From NCBI RefSeq assembly GCF_003464595.1, contig NZ_QRZF01000003.1, forward strand, positions 186,001 to 250,000: 64,000 nt of DNA. The letters are read 5' to 3'. Under the pieces are notes generated by a model. The model did not search any database. It saw only the letters and a program-made list of their open reading frames with translations, and was not told the origin of the DNA. Shown here piece by piece: positions 29,243 to 38,269 of this stretch; within the stretch, counting starts at the first letter, position 1, and every line of letters starts with the position of its first letter. The DNA is from Bacteroides intestinalis. GTDB lineage: Bacteria; Bacteroidota; Bacteroidia; Bacteroidales; Bacteroidaceae. The position numbers were made by a program, and so were the translations under genes.

Positions 29243-29275
29243 AGGGGCATATTGGATTAATGCCCCTTTTTCTTT
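29243..29275. terminator. Terminator between convergent GH105-fusion and transporter genes
   Basis: An 8-bp stem AGGGGCAT/ATGCCCCT (29243-29250 with 29260-29267) with a 9-nt loop is followed on the plus strand by TTTTTCTTT. It overlaps the last codons of the EamA gene on the minus strand and can act in both directions. Confidence 0.75.
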
Positions 29276-30192
29276 ATCGGCAATCGTGGAAACAACTTCC
29301 TGAACCGTACCAAATGTGTCGTAATATTGCTTCCGGCTATAATAAACGTCACAGCCAGGATAATCAATATAATTCCGCAACACAATCTGGGTGTCAGACT
29401 TTCCCCGAAGATTGTTACTCCGAAGAATACAGCCGTTACAGGTTCCAAAGCTCCGAGGATGGCTGTAGGGGTAGAACCTATATATTGCACAGCTTGCGTA
29501 GTGCAGAGGAAGGATATGGCTGTGGGGAAGATTGCCAATGCAATCAGGTTCCCCCATAAATACCATTTATCGACAACATGCAGGCTTTGCCCGAAATCTA
29601 CACGGACTAAAAAGAGCGATAGGCCGAAAAGCAATACATAAAAAGTAACTTTAAGCGTTGCCACATCTTTTAATATCGGTCGGTTTACCCCTACGATATA
29701 AATAGCATAGGAGAGGGCCGATGCCATGACTAACCCAACGCCAACTAAGCTAAGCGTTGTACCGTCTCCTCCTTTATATAGTAACCCAATACCACTTAAA
29801 GCCAGAAAGATACATAAGACTGTTTGTAATGTGATTTTTTCCTTGAAAGCGACAGCCATAATCAGTGCCACCAAAATAGGATAGACAAACAGTATTGTTG
29901 AGGCAATACCGGCTTCCATATAGTTATAGCTTTGAAACAGGGTAAGAGAAGAAATGGCGACCAACCATCCCAGTATGATTAACGGCAATATTTCTTTCCG
30001 CTTTAGACTGAAACTTCTACCTCTCGCTTTGAGCATAATCCCCAGGATGGGAATGGCAAACAGATATCTGAAGAAAAGAACGGAATCCGGATTCATACCT
30101 TCCTTATATAGCGGAAGGGTAAAGAGGGGATTCATACCATAAGTGGCGGCAGCAACGGCTCCCAATATATATCCTTTGACCTTTGTATTCAT
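29257..30192 (-). CDS. EamA/DMT-family membrane transporter
   Basis: A 311-residue integral membrane protein from the ATG at 30192 (MNTKVKGYILGAVAAATYG). A longer frame from a TTG at 30237 would start inside the -7 box TACCTTTG (30242 to 30235) and is rejected. Two EamA repeats of five helices each are visible, the first ending near GIGLLYKGG and the second with GALEPVTAVFFGVTIFGESL, the family hallmark. Such carriers export or import small metabolites, but the substrate is unknown. The gene is monocistronic and convergent with the PUL. Confidence 0.88.
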   Translation of the reverse strand: MNTKVKGYILGAVAAATYGMNPLFTLPLYKEGMNPDSVLFFRYLFAIPILGIMLKARGRSFSLKRKEILPLIILGWLVAISSLTLFQSYNYMEAGIASTILFVYPILVALIMAVAFKEKITLQTVLCIFLALSGIGLLYKGGDGTTLSLVGVGLVMASALSYAIYIVGVNRPILKDVATLKVTFYVLLFGLSLFLVRVDFGQSLHVVDKWYLWGNLIALAIFPTAISFLCTTQAVQYIGSTPTAILGALEPVTAVFFGVTIFGESLTPRLCCGIILIILAVTFIIAGSNITTHLVRFRKLFPRLPIKKKGH

Positions 30193-30234
30193 AAACACTA
30201 AATAATTTCTTAGTTCTGGTTTTCTTTGGGGGTG

Positions 30235-30242
30235 CAAAGGTA
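30235..30242 (-). promoter_or_regulatory. -7 box of the EamA gene
   Basis: TACCTTTG read on the minus strand lies 43-50 bp upstream of the ATG at 30192. It fits the Bacteroidota consensus and settles the start choice of the gene. Confidence 0.6.
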
Positions 30243-30336
30243 AATCTTTCCTTTATATATTGTCATTACAAACCTCTTAATTTTTACTTTTTCCTGCCTT
30301 GGATGACTTCAGTTTTCGTATTCTCAAAATATTATT

Positions 30337-30460
30337 TATCTTTGCGCCATGACAAAGACATTCAAATCGGATTTGGTTTAATAAACAATCTGTGTTTCTG
30401 ATACAGATTGTCCCTTCGTTTACTCTCGGATAACTCCTTTCGAGAGTAGTTTTCTATTAT
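30337..30460 (+). promoter_or_regulatory. Promoter and attenuator-like leader of the methyltransferase-rsgA operon
   Basis: A -7 box TATCTTTG (30337-30344) puts the transcript start near 30350, about 185 nt before the gene. The leader contains a perfect 9-bp hairpin ACAATCTGT/ACAGATTGT (30385-30393 with 30403-30411) and then a perfect 8-bp hairpin TACTCTCG/CGAGAGTA (30421-30428 with 30441-30448) followed by GTTTTCTATT, which looks like an intrinsic terminator. This arrangement suggests conditional termination. The ligand or trigger is unknown and no known riboswitch was recognised. Confidence 0.5.
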
Positions 30461-30536
30461 TATAATTCAAGTTTAATCTGCGTACAATGATGAAGGCATT
30501 GTTATGCTTTCCGTGTATGCAAAATACATTAAGAAA

Positions 30537-31316
30537 ATGAGTAACGAAAATAAAACAATTCACGATTTCGAACTTAAATTAATCTGTGACTTCTTCTCCA
30601 ATATGGAACGCCAAGGACCCGGAAGTCCTGACGTAACACTGAAAGCGCTGAGCTTTATAGATAACCTCACCGACAAATCCCTTATCGCCGACATCGGTTG
30701 TGGAACAGGAGGACAGACAATGGTATTGGCCGGACACATTCTCGGGCAGATCACCGGACTTGACCTTTTTCCCGACTTTATTGATATTTTCAATCGCAAT
30801 GCAAAGCAAGCGGGTTTGCAGGACAGAGTGAGAGGCATTGTCGGTTCTATGGATAACCTTCCTTTTCAGAATGAGGAATTAGACCTGATCTGGTCGGAAG
30901 GAGCCATCTATAATATTGGTTTTGAACGGGGACTGAATGAGTGGCGTAGGTATCTGAAACCGGGAGGATATATTGCTGTTTCTGAAAGTTCGTGGTTTAC
31001 TGACGAACGTCCTGCAGAAATCAATGACTTCTGGGTGAATGCGTATCCTGAAATAGATACGATTCCCAATCAGGTGGTCAAGATACACAAAGCAGGATAT
31101 CTTCCCGTCGCTACATTTATTCTGCCGGAAAATTGCTGGACAGAGCATTACTTTGCTGCAAAGATTGAAGCTCAGAAAATCTTCCTTCATAAATATGCGG
31201 GAAATAAGATCGCCGAAGAATTCAGTTCGCTTCAGTTTGATGAAGAAGAACTATACAGCAAGTATAAAGCATTCTACGGTTATACATTTTTCATAGCAAA
31301 AAAGATAGAACAATGA
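30537..31316 (+). CDS. Class I SAM-dependent methyltransferase
   Basis: A 259-residue methyltransferase from the ATG at 30537 ([15 protein letters not shown]). SAM-binding motif I is [16 protein letters not shown], followed by [10 protein letters not shown] (motif post I), [27 protein letters not shown] (motifs II-III) and the loop [14 protein letters not shown]. The substrate is unknown. It overlaps rsgA by 4 bp (ATGA at 31313-31316), indicating translational coupling to a ribosome-assembly GTPase, so an RNA or translation-linked substrate is possible but not shown. A start at 30504 is less likely because it lacks the family-like N terminus. Confidence 0.85.
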   Translation: MSNENKTIHDFELKLICDFFSNMERQGPGSPDVTLKALSFIDNLTDKSLIADIGCGTGGQTMVLAGHILGQITGLDLFPDFIDIFNRNAKQAGLQDRVRGIVGSMDNLPFQNEELDLIWSEGAIYNIGFERGLNEWRRYLKPGGYIAVSESSWFTDERPAEINDFWVNAYPEIDTIPNQVVKIHKAGYLPVATFILPENCWTEHYFAAKIEAQKIFLHKYAGNKIAEEFSSLQFDEEELYSKYKAFYGYTFFIAKKIEQ

Positions 31317-32368
31317 TTCATTTGAATAATTACGGTTGGAATGACAAGTTAAGCCAACTAAAGCAAGAGTCAATATACAATGCCCTTACACATGGACGTA
31401 TATCCATCGTACACCGCACATGTTACGAGGTCGTTTCAGAAAACGGTCTGTTTCAGTGCGAACTGACGGGGAATATGATGTATGGAAAATCAGACTTTGA
31501 GCTCCCTTGCACTGGTGATTGGGTACTTTTTCAACCATTCGACGAACATAAAGGGATTATAGTGGATATGCTGCTTCGTGAACGGACTTTATATCGCAAG
31601 AAAAACGGAACGGTTGCCGATAAACAGGCCATTGCCTCGTATGTTGACAGGGCATTTATCGTGCAAAGTCTTGATGATAATTTCAATGTTCGTAGAGCCG
31701 AGCGTTTCATGGTTCAGATGCAGGAAGAGAATATTAATCCTGTATTGGTGTTCAATAAGGCTGATTTAGGGTTTGACAAGCAGAAAGTTGAAGAACAGAT
31801 CAGACACATTGCCCGTCAGATACCGGTGTTTTTTACAAGTATTCATCAACCTCAGACGATTCTCCAATTACGGGAGTCTATATCGGCAGGTGAAACGGTT
31901 GTGTTTGTCGGCTCTTCAGGTGTAGGGAAAAGTTCTCTGGTGAATGCGCTTTGCGAGAAATTGGCATTGCTAACGTCTGATATCAGCCTGTCCACGGGAA
32001 AAGGAAGACATACTTCTACTCGTCGGGAGATGGTATTGATGGACGGTTCAGGTGTATTAATCGATACTCCGGGCGTTCGGGAATTTGGCTTGGCCATTGA
32101 CGATCCCGATTCTCTTGCAGAGGTCTTGGAGATTTCAGATTATGCTGCATCGTGTCGTTTCAAGGATTGCAAGCACATCAACGAACCCGGATGTGCCGTT
32201 TTAGAAGCGGTAAGTAGTGGTATATTGGACCGTAAGGTTTATGAAAGTTATCTGAAACTTCGACGGGAAGCGTGGCATTTCTCTACTTCCGAACATGAAA
32301 AGCGTAAAAGGAATAAATCTTTTTCAAAACTCGTGGATGAGGTGAAGAAGCGCAAGGCAAATCGCTAA
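31313..32368 (+). CDS. rsgA: Ribosome small subunit-dependent GTPase A
   Basis: A 351-residue circularly permuted GTPase (RsgA/YjeQ) that assists late maturation of the 30S subunit. An N-terminal OB-fold ([25 protein letters not shown]) precedes the permuted motifs: G4 VFNKADL, G1 [15 protein letters not shown]3 [10 protein letters not shown]-terminal zinc motif follows ([14 protein letters not shown]). The basic tail [19 protein letters not shown] suits rRNA contact. It is translationally coupled to the upstream methyltransferase. A terminator follows. Confidence 0.94.
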   Translation: MIHLNNYGWNDKLSQLKQESIYNALTHGRISIVHRTCYEVVSENGLFQCELTGNMMYGKSDFELPCTGDWVLFQPFDEHKGIIVDMLLRERTLYRKKNGTVADKQAIASYVDRAFIVQSLDDNFNVRRAERFMVQMQEENINPVLVFNKADLGFDKQKVEEQIRHIARQIPVFFTSIHQPQTILQLRESISAGETVVFVGSSGVGKSSLVNALCEKLALLTSDISLSTGKGRHTSTRREMVLMDGSGVLIDTPGVREFGLAIDDPDSLAEVLEISDYAASCRFKDCKHINEPGCAVLEAVSSGILDRKVYESYLKLRREAWHFSTSEHEKRKRNKSFSKLVDEVKKRKANR

Positions 32369-32381
32369 TTTCTATTATAAG

Positions 32382-32424
32382 AGTGTGTCATTTACCTATT
32401 GGGTTTGTGACACACTTTCATTTT
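32382..32424. terminator. Terminator between rsgA and the HigA-like gene
   Basis: A perfect 9-bp stem AGTGTGTCA/TGACACACT (32382-32390 with 32408-32416) is followed by TTCATTTT on the plus strand. It lies between the convergent rsgA and antitoxin genes. Confidence 0.8.
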
Positions 32425-32438
32425 ACATTTTCAGTGAA

Positions 32439-32750
32439 TTATAAAAACGTAGGTGTGAACTCGATGCCTAAGGCACGGGCTATACGGAAGAAACTTGAAA
32501 TCTGAATATCTGTTTCTCCCTTTTCTACACGGGCAATATAACTTCTTGCCGTACCAACCTTCTCTGCTAACTCCTGTTGAGTTATCTTTAGTTGCTTTCG
32601 ACGATCACGTAAAATCTCACCATAATACCATGCTATTGACTTCTCATGAAAAACTGTACGAGATTCAGTTCCTGCTTCTCCATATTTATTGTCCAGTAGT
32701 TCACCTGCTGTATGTAGCTTGGCTAATTTATTCTCATCTAATTTTCTCAT
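32439..32750 (-). CDS. XRE-family antitoxin (HigA-like)
   Basis: A 103-residue protein whose C-terminal half is a helix-turn-helix domain: RRKQLKITQQELAEKVGTARSYIARVEKGETDI. It overlaps the upstream toxin gene by 4 bp (ATGA). Toxin-first order with a downstream XRE antitoxin is the HigBA arrangement. It should neutralise the toxin and, with it, repress the operon through the inverted repeat at 33125-33144. Confidence 0.88.
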   Translation of the reverse strand: MRKLDENKLAKLHTAGELLDNKYGEAGTESRTVFHEKSIAWYYGEILRDRRKQLKITQQELAEKVGTARSYIARVEKGETDIQISSFFRIARALGIEFTPTFL

Positions 32751-33112
32751 AACTCAAAGTCTTTTAATATCCGTTCTGCAATCTTAATTTGTTTATTGTA
32801 GTCTTTTGTTGATTTCTTTAGGAAACCATTCAAAAGTAGTATTTTCTTTGAAAGGATGATGTTATCATCATCAACAGCAAAAAGAATAGTTCTGTATTCA
32901 TTGGTACTAACAGATACTCGCATTTCATACAAATCTGTATTTTCCAAGTGTTTTACGAACTTTGTGCTAAGCACATACTCGGTTCTGATAATATCCATTG
33001 TATGTTCAAACTTAGCTTTTACTTTATCTTGTAGTGCATTGTAAAACTCTGTGAATTCATTTGAGAAATACAATTCGCGTATGTCGTTGTCCTTTTTATC
33101 TGTTGCTTTCAT
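32747..33112 (-). CDS. RelE/HigB-like toxin
   Basis: A 121-residue protein from the ATG at 33112 (MKATDKKDNDIRELYFSNEF); a longer frame to 33139 would overlap the -7 region. The segment DLYEMRVSVSTNEYRTILFAVDDDNIILSKKILLLNGFLKKSTK is typical of RelE/HigB ribosome-dependent mRNA interferases of the Gp49 type, with basic Arg and Lys residues that could act in RNA cleavage. It is the first gene of a two-gene unit with the XRE antitoxin. Confidence 0.85.
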   Translation of the reverse strand: MKATDKKDNDIRELYFSNEFTEFYNALQDKVKAKFEHTMDIIRTEYVLSTKFVKHLENTDLYEMRVSVSTNEYRTILFAVDDDNIILSKKILLLNGFLKKSTKDYNKQIKIAERILKDFEL

Positions 33113-33116
33113 TGTG

Positions 33117-33144
33117 CAAATGTACCCAATTAGATACAATTGGG
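33117..33144 (-). promoter_or_regulatory. Promoter and operator of the HigBA-like pair
   Basis: Minus-strand -7 box TACATTTG (33124 to 33117) abuts a perfect inverted repeat CCCAATT/AATTGGG (33125-33131 with 33138-33144, 6-bp spacer). A dyad over the promoter is the usual antitoxin autoregulation site. Confidence 0.6.
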
Positions 33145-33323
33145 CAAGTAAAATATAAACTCTTGCAGATATTTAACTCTGATTTTTCTACACTGGACCT
33201 TCACAATCGAGGAAACTATAGTTAGGGTTCATAGCTCTTGATACAGTTTTGCCGGGACACTTTTCTTCTGTAATGCTAGTAGAAGTGTTTTATTTCCGTT
33301 TCCTGTAAAAGCCGCCCTATTAC

Positions 33324-33355
33324 TTTGGGGTCGAGTGGAAATTCTTGTACCTTTG
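33324..33355 (+). promoter_or_regulatory. Promoter of the MATE transporter gene
   Basis: TTTG (33324-33327), a 20-nt spacer and TACCTTTG (33348-33355) match the Bacteroidota consensus at both elements. The ATG is 28 bp downstream at 33384. Confidence 0.75.
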
Positions 33356-33383
33356 CACTCGTTTTTAGAAAAGAAGAGTCACG

Positions 33384-34736
33384 ATGATCAATAAATATGA
33401 AGAACGTCTGGGAACCGAGCGTATGTTGCCACTGGTTTTCAAGATGGCGCTTCCGGCAGTAGCAGCACAATTCGTCAATTTGCTTTATAGCATTGTCGAC
33501 CGTATCTATATCGGACACATACCGGGCATCGGGACGGATGCATTGGCAGGCGTAGGAGTAACAATTTCTCTCGTGGTATTGATTTCTTCTTTTTCAGCAA
33601 TAGTGGGCGGTGGTGGTGCACCGTTGGCTGCCATAGCCCTCGGACAAGGTGACCGCCAGCGTGCCGGAAAGATATTGGGGAATGGTTTTACCTTGCTGAT
33701 TCTATTTACTTTAATTACTTCCTTCATTGCCTATACCTTCATGGAGCCTATTCTGCTCTTTACAGGTGCTTCGGAACATACATTGAGCTATGCGGTCGAT
33801 TACCTTTCCATTTATTTGCTGGGAACTGTTTTTGTAGAGATTTCCACCGGACTCAATTCCTTTATCAATGCGCAGGGGCGTCCTGCCATTGCCATGTACT
33901 CTGTCTTAATCGGAGCTTTATTAAATATCATTCTTGATCCTATTTTTATCTTCTGGTTTGATATGGGGGTGAAAGGTGCTGCTTTGGCTACGGTGATTTC
34001 TCAGGCTTGCAGTGCTGCATGGGTACTGCCTTTCCTATTCTCCCGGAAGGCATCTCTGCCTTTGGAGAGGCGCTATATGAAGTTGAATCGGGGAATTGTT
34101 GTTGCGATGTTGGGACTGGGAGTATCTCCGTTCATTATGGCCAGTACAGAGAGTTTGGTGGGCTTTGTGCTGAATAGTAGCTTGAAAGATTTTGGAGATA
34201 TTTACGTCAGTGCGTTGACGATACTACAGACTTCGATGCAGTTTGCCAGTGTGCCGCTGACGGGGTTTGCGCAAGGCTTTATTCCGATTGTAAGTTACAA
34301 TTATGGTCATGGTGATAAGCAGCGTGTGAAGGATTGTTTCCGTATTGCACTGATCACGATGTTCTCTTTTAATCTGATTCTGATGCTGCTTATGATCCTG
34401 TTCCCGTCAACGGTTGCATCAGCTTTTACAAGTGATGAAAAGTTGATAGAAACGGTCCGTTGGACCATGCCTGTCTTTCTGGGTGGTATGACCATTTTCG
34501 GCTTGCAACGTGCCTGTCAGAATATGTTTGTTGCATTGGGACAGGCTAAGATATCCATTTTTATCGCTTTGCTCCGCAAGGCTATTCTGTTGATTCCGTT
34601 AGCATTGATACTGCCGCATTATATGGGAGTGACCGGAGTATATGCGGCTGAGGCTATATCCGATGCTACGGCTGCAATTTGCTGTACGCTGTTGTTCTTT
34701 TGGCAGTTTCCTAAGATTTTGGGGAAGATGAAATAA
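33384..34736 (+). CDS. MATE-family efflux transporter
   Basis: A 450-residue integral membrane protein with twelve predicted helices in two MatE repeats. The N terminus MINKYEERLGTERMLPLVFKMALPAVAAQFVNLLYSIVDRIYIG is characteristic of the VmrA/NorM-like branch. Other family segments are VGGGGAPLAAIALGQGD, GRPAIAMYSVLIGALLNIILDPIFIF in repeat one and FAQGFIPIVSYNYGHGDKQRVK in repeat two. Such carriers export cationic drugs or metabolites in exchange for H+ or Na+. Substrate unknown. It is monocistronic with its own consensus promoter. Confidence 0.92.
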   Translation: MINKYEERLGTERMLPLVFKMALPAVAAQFVNLLYSIVDRIYIGHIPGIGTDALAGVGVTISLVVLISSFSAIVGGGGAPLAAIALGQGDRQRAGKILGNGFTLLILFTLITSFIAYTFMEPILLFTGASEHTLSYAVDYLSIYLLGTVFVEISTGLNSFINAQGRPAIAMYSVLIGALLNIILDPIFIFWFDMGVKGAALATVISQACSAAWVLPFLFSRKASLPLERRYMKLNRGIVVAMLGLGVSPFIMASTESLVGFVLNSSLKDFGDIYVSALTILQTSMQFASVPLTGFAQGFIPIVSYNYGHGDKQRVKDCFRIALITMFSFNLILMLLMILFPSTVASAFTSDEKLIETVRWTMPVFLGGMTIFGLQRACQNMFVALGQAKISIFIALLRKAILLIPLALILPHYMGVTGVYAAEAISDATAAICCTLLFFWQFPKILGKMK

Positions 34737-34788
34737 GGTGGATAGAAGCCTTCCAACTACTTTAAAGTGATTATTTTCATCTTATTAG

Positions 34789-34819
34789 TTTGATAATAGA
34801 GAAACTTTGATTAACTTTG
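34789..34819 (+). promoter_or_regulatory. Promoter of the HipBA-like pair
   Basis: TTTG (34789-34792), a 19-nt spacer and TAACTTTG (34812-34819) match the consensus. The hipB-like ATG at 34848 is 28 bp downstream. Confidence 0.7.
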
Positions 34820-34847
34820 TAAGTGCTCATATAATAGTAATTATTGA

Positions 34848-35183
34848 ATGGAAAATGGAATAAATGATAATATATTATCACTTATAAGTAAAACTCCGGA
34901 TTCATTGATGCTGGGTATTGCTGAACGTGTAAAGTTGAGGCGACTGGAAAAGGGATGGACGCAAAATATGCTTGCTACAAAATCAGGAGTTTCTTTGGCT
35001 TCTTATAGGCGCTTTGAATCGTCAGGGGAAATGTCCTTACGTTCACTGGTGATGCTTGCCTTTGCGCTGGATATGACCGATGAATTCGAAGCTCTTTTCA
35101 ACAGTAAGACCTATCAAAGTATTGATGATATACTAAGGGCAGGGCAATTAAAACAACGAAAACGGGGGAGTAGAAATGGATAA
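34848..35183 (+). CDS. HipB-like XRE antitoxin/regulator
   Basis: A 111-residue helix-turn-helix protein (RVKLRRLEKGWTQNMLATKSGVSLASYRRFESSGEMSL). It overlaps the following HipA-like kinase gene by 8 bp, so the two are translationally coupled, the order expected of HipBA toxin-antitoxin operons. It should bind the promoter DNA and sequester the kinase. Confidence 0.88.
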   Translation: MENGINDNILSLISKTPDSLMLGIAERVKLRRLEKGWTQNMLATKSGVSLASYRRFESSGEMSLRSLVMLAFALDMTDEFEALFNSKTYQSIDDILRAGQLKQRKRGSRNG

Positions 35184-36282
35184 TATTTCAATAATAGAGG
35201 TCTTTATATCTGGCAGGCGCATAGGGCGAATGGCTCTTACGCCTGAAGGTATGTGTGGTTTTGAATACGATGCGGATTGGATACAGACCGGTTTCTCAAT
35301 ATCTCCATTCTATTTACCGTTGAAATCGGGATTGATAATGGCTAAGCGAGATCCGTTTGGCGGAAACTTCGGAGTATTTGATGATAGCTTACCTGATGGT
35401 TGGGGTAATCTTCTGCTTGATCGCTATTTGCAAGAAAGAGGAATAGATCCATATAAGTTGAATATTTTAGAACGGTTATCTCTTATTGGCTCCACAGGAC
35501 GTGGTGCGTTGGAATATTACCCGGATAAAAGTGTTGTAACTGATGCTGAGTATCTCAATTTTGATAGCTTGGCAAAAGAAGTTGCAAAGATACTTGAGAG
35601 CAAGGAAAGTAAAGGGTCGGTAGACCTGCTTTATAAATATGGAGGTTCATCGGGGGGTGCCCGTCCCAAAGTATTTACCAAAGTAGATGGTCGTGAATGG
35701 CTTGTGAAATTTAAGGCTACAAATGATCCTGCTGATGTGGGAGAGATCGAGTACAACTATTCATTGCTCGCTCGTGATTGTGGAATACGGATGGCAGAAA
35801 CTCGCTTGTTTGATAATCGTTACTTTGGAGTCGAACGATTTGACAGAGCTCCTCAAGGTAAAATCCATACGGTAAGTGCAGCAGGATTACTTCACGCTAA
35901 CTATCGGATTCCAAGCCTTGATTACTCTATATTGCTTAAACTTACACTGAATCTTACCAAGGATATGGAGCAAGTAGCAGAAATGTTTCGATTGATGGTG
36001 TTCAATGTATTGATTTCAAATAGGGATGATCATGCCAAAAACTTATCTTTCCAATGGGCTAACGGAGCATGGAAACTTTCGCCGGCTTATGACCTTTTAC
36101 CAAGTAACGGTTTTAATGGTTATCACACCACGACTATAAATGGAAAAGGAGAACCTGCACTTGCTGACGTCATTACGTTGGCAGCTGAAATAGGGCTATC
36201 AAAACAATATGCAACTCAGACCATAGAAGAATTGACTGAGAAATGTGCTGCAAGAAAGATGGTAAAATTCAGGTTGAGATAA
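35176..36282 (+). CDS. HipA-family serine/threonine kinase toxin
   Basis: A 368-residue HipA-like kinase. The N-terminal subdomain (VFISGRRIGRMALTP ... FDDSLPDGWGNLLLDRYL) is fused to the catalytic C-terminal domain. Visible motifs are the ATP-loop YGGSSGGARPKVFT, the lysine in WLVKFKA, the catalytic loop NVLISNRDDHAKNLSF and the metal-binding SPAYDLLPS. HipA phosphorylates aminoacyl-tRNA synthetase or related targets to slow growth; the target here is unknown. The protein is shorter than E. coli HipA (about 440) because the N-terminal domain is compact. It pairs with the XRE protein upstream. Confidence 0.88.
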   Translation: MDNISIIEVFISGRRIGRMALTPEGMCGFEYDADWIQTGFSISPFYLPLKSGLIMAKRDPFGGNFGVFDDSLPDGWGNLLLDRYLQERGIDPYKLNILERLSLIGSTGRGALEYYPDKSVVTDAEYLNFDSLAKEVAKILESKESKGSVDLLYKYGGSSGGARPKVFTKVDGREWLVKFKATNDPADVGEIEYNYSLLARDCGIRMAETRLFDNRYFGVERFDRAPQGKIHTVSAAGLLHANYRIPSLDYSILLKLTLNLTKDMEQVAEMFRLMVFNVLISNRDDHAKNLSFQWANGAWKLSPAYDLLPSNGFNGYHTTTINGKGEPALADVITLAAEIGLSKQYATQTIEELTEKCAARKMVKFRLR

Positions 36283-36334
36283 TTACCGGCTTGATGAGTA
36301 TCATTTAGCTTATAACTTGATCGGTTTTAGTCGT

Positions 36335-38086
36335 ATGGTAAAGAAAAAAACTCATATAGACTTCTGTCATGAATTGAAAGCACAGAATTTAAAAGTTACT
36401 GTCTTGGGAACATACAAGGATTACAACTCTAAAATTGCTGTAAAATGCGATAAATGTGGTTGTGAATGGTCGCCGCGTGCAGGAAGTCTATTGCACGGAC
36501 ATGGCTGTCCCAGGTGTGCCGGAGTCAAACTGAAATCTCATGCGGAGTTTGTGAAAGACTTAAAATCCCTGAGAGATGACGTTATCATAACTGGCCGGTA
36601 TGTGAAGGCACTCGAAAAAACTAAATTCAGATTCTTGAAATGTGGACATGAGTGTGATATCACTCCTGCACATGTTCTTAGTGGCAGGGGATGTCCGGAA
36701 TGTGGACGATCCCAGAAAGGAGCGTCTCAGCGCTTGACGATGGAGATATTTTTGGAGCGTCTCCATAAAATCGACCCGAATCTTGTTGTCAGCGAAGGTG
36801 CAATGTATATAAACAATCATACACTTATGCCGCTTCATTGTAATGCCTGCGGATATGAGTATCAAATAAGACCTCATGATGTTCTGAACCAACGTGGCTG
36901 TCCTAACTGTCACAGGTCCTGCACCTCCTTTTTAGAACAGTTTATATATCACTCATTTGCTCATATTCTGGGCGAATCTAAAGTCATGTCAAGAGAAAAA
37001 ACGGTGATAGGAGTTGAATTAGACATATATGTGCCTGATTTAAAAGTAGCTGTAGAGCCCGGTTCGTGGCACTGGCATAAAAATATGGTAGCGAAAGACT
37101 GGGAAAAGCATCTATTGTGCAAAGATAAAGGCATCAAACTCATAACTATATACGACCACTATGATGATGCAACAGTTCCTTTCGATAATTGCCTGGTGAC
37201 ACATTGCGATCTTGTTTCTCGCCGGAATACAGATAAACTGATTGAAATAACCAAAAAGGTTCTCTCCGAATTCGGATTAAATTCGAACCTTGGTACAAGT
37301 GAGTGGGAAAAAATTAAGAAGAATGCTCAAATTGATTCAAGACGAATGAGCACTGAGGAATTTAGAGAAGAACTGTCTAAAATAAATGATAAGATTGAAA
37401 TTATTGGTGATTTTGCAGGAGCTAATAATAGAATTAAAGCACAATGTAAAGTCTGTAATCATGAATGGCATGTGAGACCGTCTTCTTTACGTTTAGGTTC
37501 GGGATGTCCTAAATGTGCCGGTACTTTAAAAATGACACATAATGACTTTGTTGAAAGATTAAATTCATTACAGCCCAATATTATCCCTCTGGCAGAATAT
37601 ATCAATATTGATACTTCTATAAGAATAAAATGTAAAGTATGTGGCTATATATGGTCTACCCAACCCTATCATCTTGTAGCGAAATATAATAGAACCGGCT
37701 GTCCGAAATGTGCCAATAAAGCACGGAGAACCCATGAAAACTTTGTTGAGGAAATCGCAAAGCTGTTGCCTACAATTAAAGTTATAGGAACCTATGTAAG
37801 TAGGAATAAACCCATATTAGTACAATGTAGTGAATGTGGCAAGACCTGGCAGGCATATCCGGGAAATTTATTGCGGGGAAGCAGCTGTAAAAGCTGTAAA
37901 TTCAAGAATACAGTGCAACAAAGAAATAAGAAGATAAGGTGTATCACCACCGGAGAAATATTCAATACATTTAAAGAAGCTGCCGAAAAATACAATATAA
38001 GCTGCTCAACAATCTGTCTGTGTTGTAATGATAGCTCTAAGCATAAACATGCCGGAGGATTGGAGTGGGAGTATACTATACTGTGA
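36335..38086 (+). CDS. Zinc-ribbon repeat protein with Vsr-like nuclease core and NUMOD1-like tail
   Basis: A 583-residue protein from the ATG at 36335. It has six similar 60-residue modules, each about FxxxL...V...G.Y...(I)xxxCxxCGxxW...(P)xxL..G.GCPxC, three before and three after a central domain. The central domain (about 200-300) has EQFIYHSF, GVELDIYVPDLKVAVEPGSWHWHK and GIKLITIYDHYDD, resembling the D/E...WHxH core of Vsr and related PD-(D/E)xK nucleases. The last 50 residues (RCITTGEIFNTFKEAAEKYNISCSTICLC) look like a NUMOD1 DNA-binding module of homing endonucleases. Module 2 lacks one Cys of the first pair (FLKCGHEC). It is probably a DNA-targeting nuclease of selfish or defensive character; no function is proven. 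Confidence 0.7.
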   Translation: MVKKKTHIDFCHELKAQNLKVTVLGTYKDYNSKIAVKCDKCGCEWSPRAGSLLHGHGCPRCAGVKLKSHAEFVKDLKSLRDDVIITGRYVKALEKTKFRFLKCGHECDITPAHVLSGRGCPECGRSQKGASQRLTMEIFLERLHKIDPNLVVSEGAMYINNHTLMPLHCNACGYEYQIRPHDVLNQRGCPNCHRSCTSFLEQFIYHSFAHILGESKVMSREKTVIGVELDIYVPDLKVAVEPGSWHWHKNMVAKDWEKHLLCKDKGIKLITIYDHYDDATVPFDNCLVTHCDLVSRRNTDKLIEITKKVLSEFGLNSNLGTSEWEKIKKNAQIDSRRMSTEEFREELSKINDKIEIIGDFAGANNRIKAQCKVCNHEWHVRPSSLRLGSGCPKCAGTLKMTHNDFVERLNSLQPNIIPLAEYINIDTSIRIKCKVCGYIWSTQPYHLVAKYNRTGCPKCANKARRTHENFVEEIAKLLPTIKVIGTYVSRNKPILVQCSECGKTWQAYPGNLLRGSSCKSCKFKNTVQQRNKKIRCITTGEIFNTFKEAAEKYNISCSTICLCCNDSSKHKHAGGLEWEYTIL

Positions 38087-38163
38087 ATCACGCTTTTTCT
38101 ATGTTTCGGGCTTTACTAATTTATAGCCTTTGATATTTCCAGACGAAATCTATTCAAATCAAA

Positions 38164-38195
38164 GTAGGAAGAAAACCCCATCGTTTCCTTCCTAC
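38164..38195. terminator. Hairpin between convergent nuclease-like and fimbrillin genes
   Basis: An 8-bp stem GTAGGAAG/CTTCCTAC (38164-38171 with 38188-38195) has T-rich sequence beyond it on the plus strand. It probably terminates transcription in one or both directions. Confidence 0.55.
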
Positions 38196-38269
38196 CCGAT
38201 TCTTTATTTTCAGAAGTTTTTTTATTATGTCACAAAGACCTTTTTCATCATTTCTTCTTCATTTCCTAT

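Noticed and set aside
30349..30381. Ten-codon leader peptide MTKTFKSDLV
   Set aside because: The -7 box places the transcript start at about its ATG, so it would have no ribosome-binding leader; the hairpins downstream are better supported.
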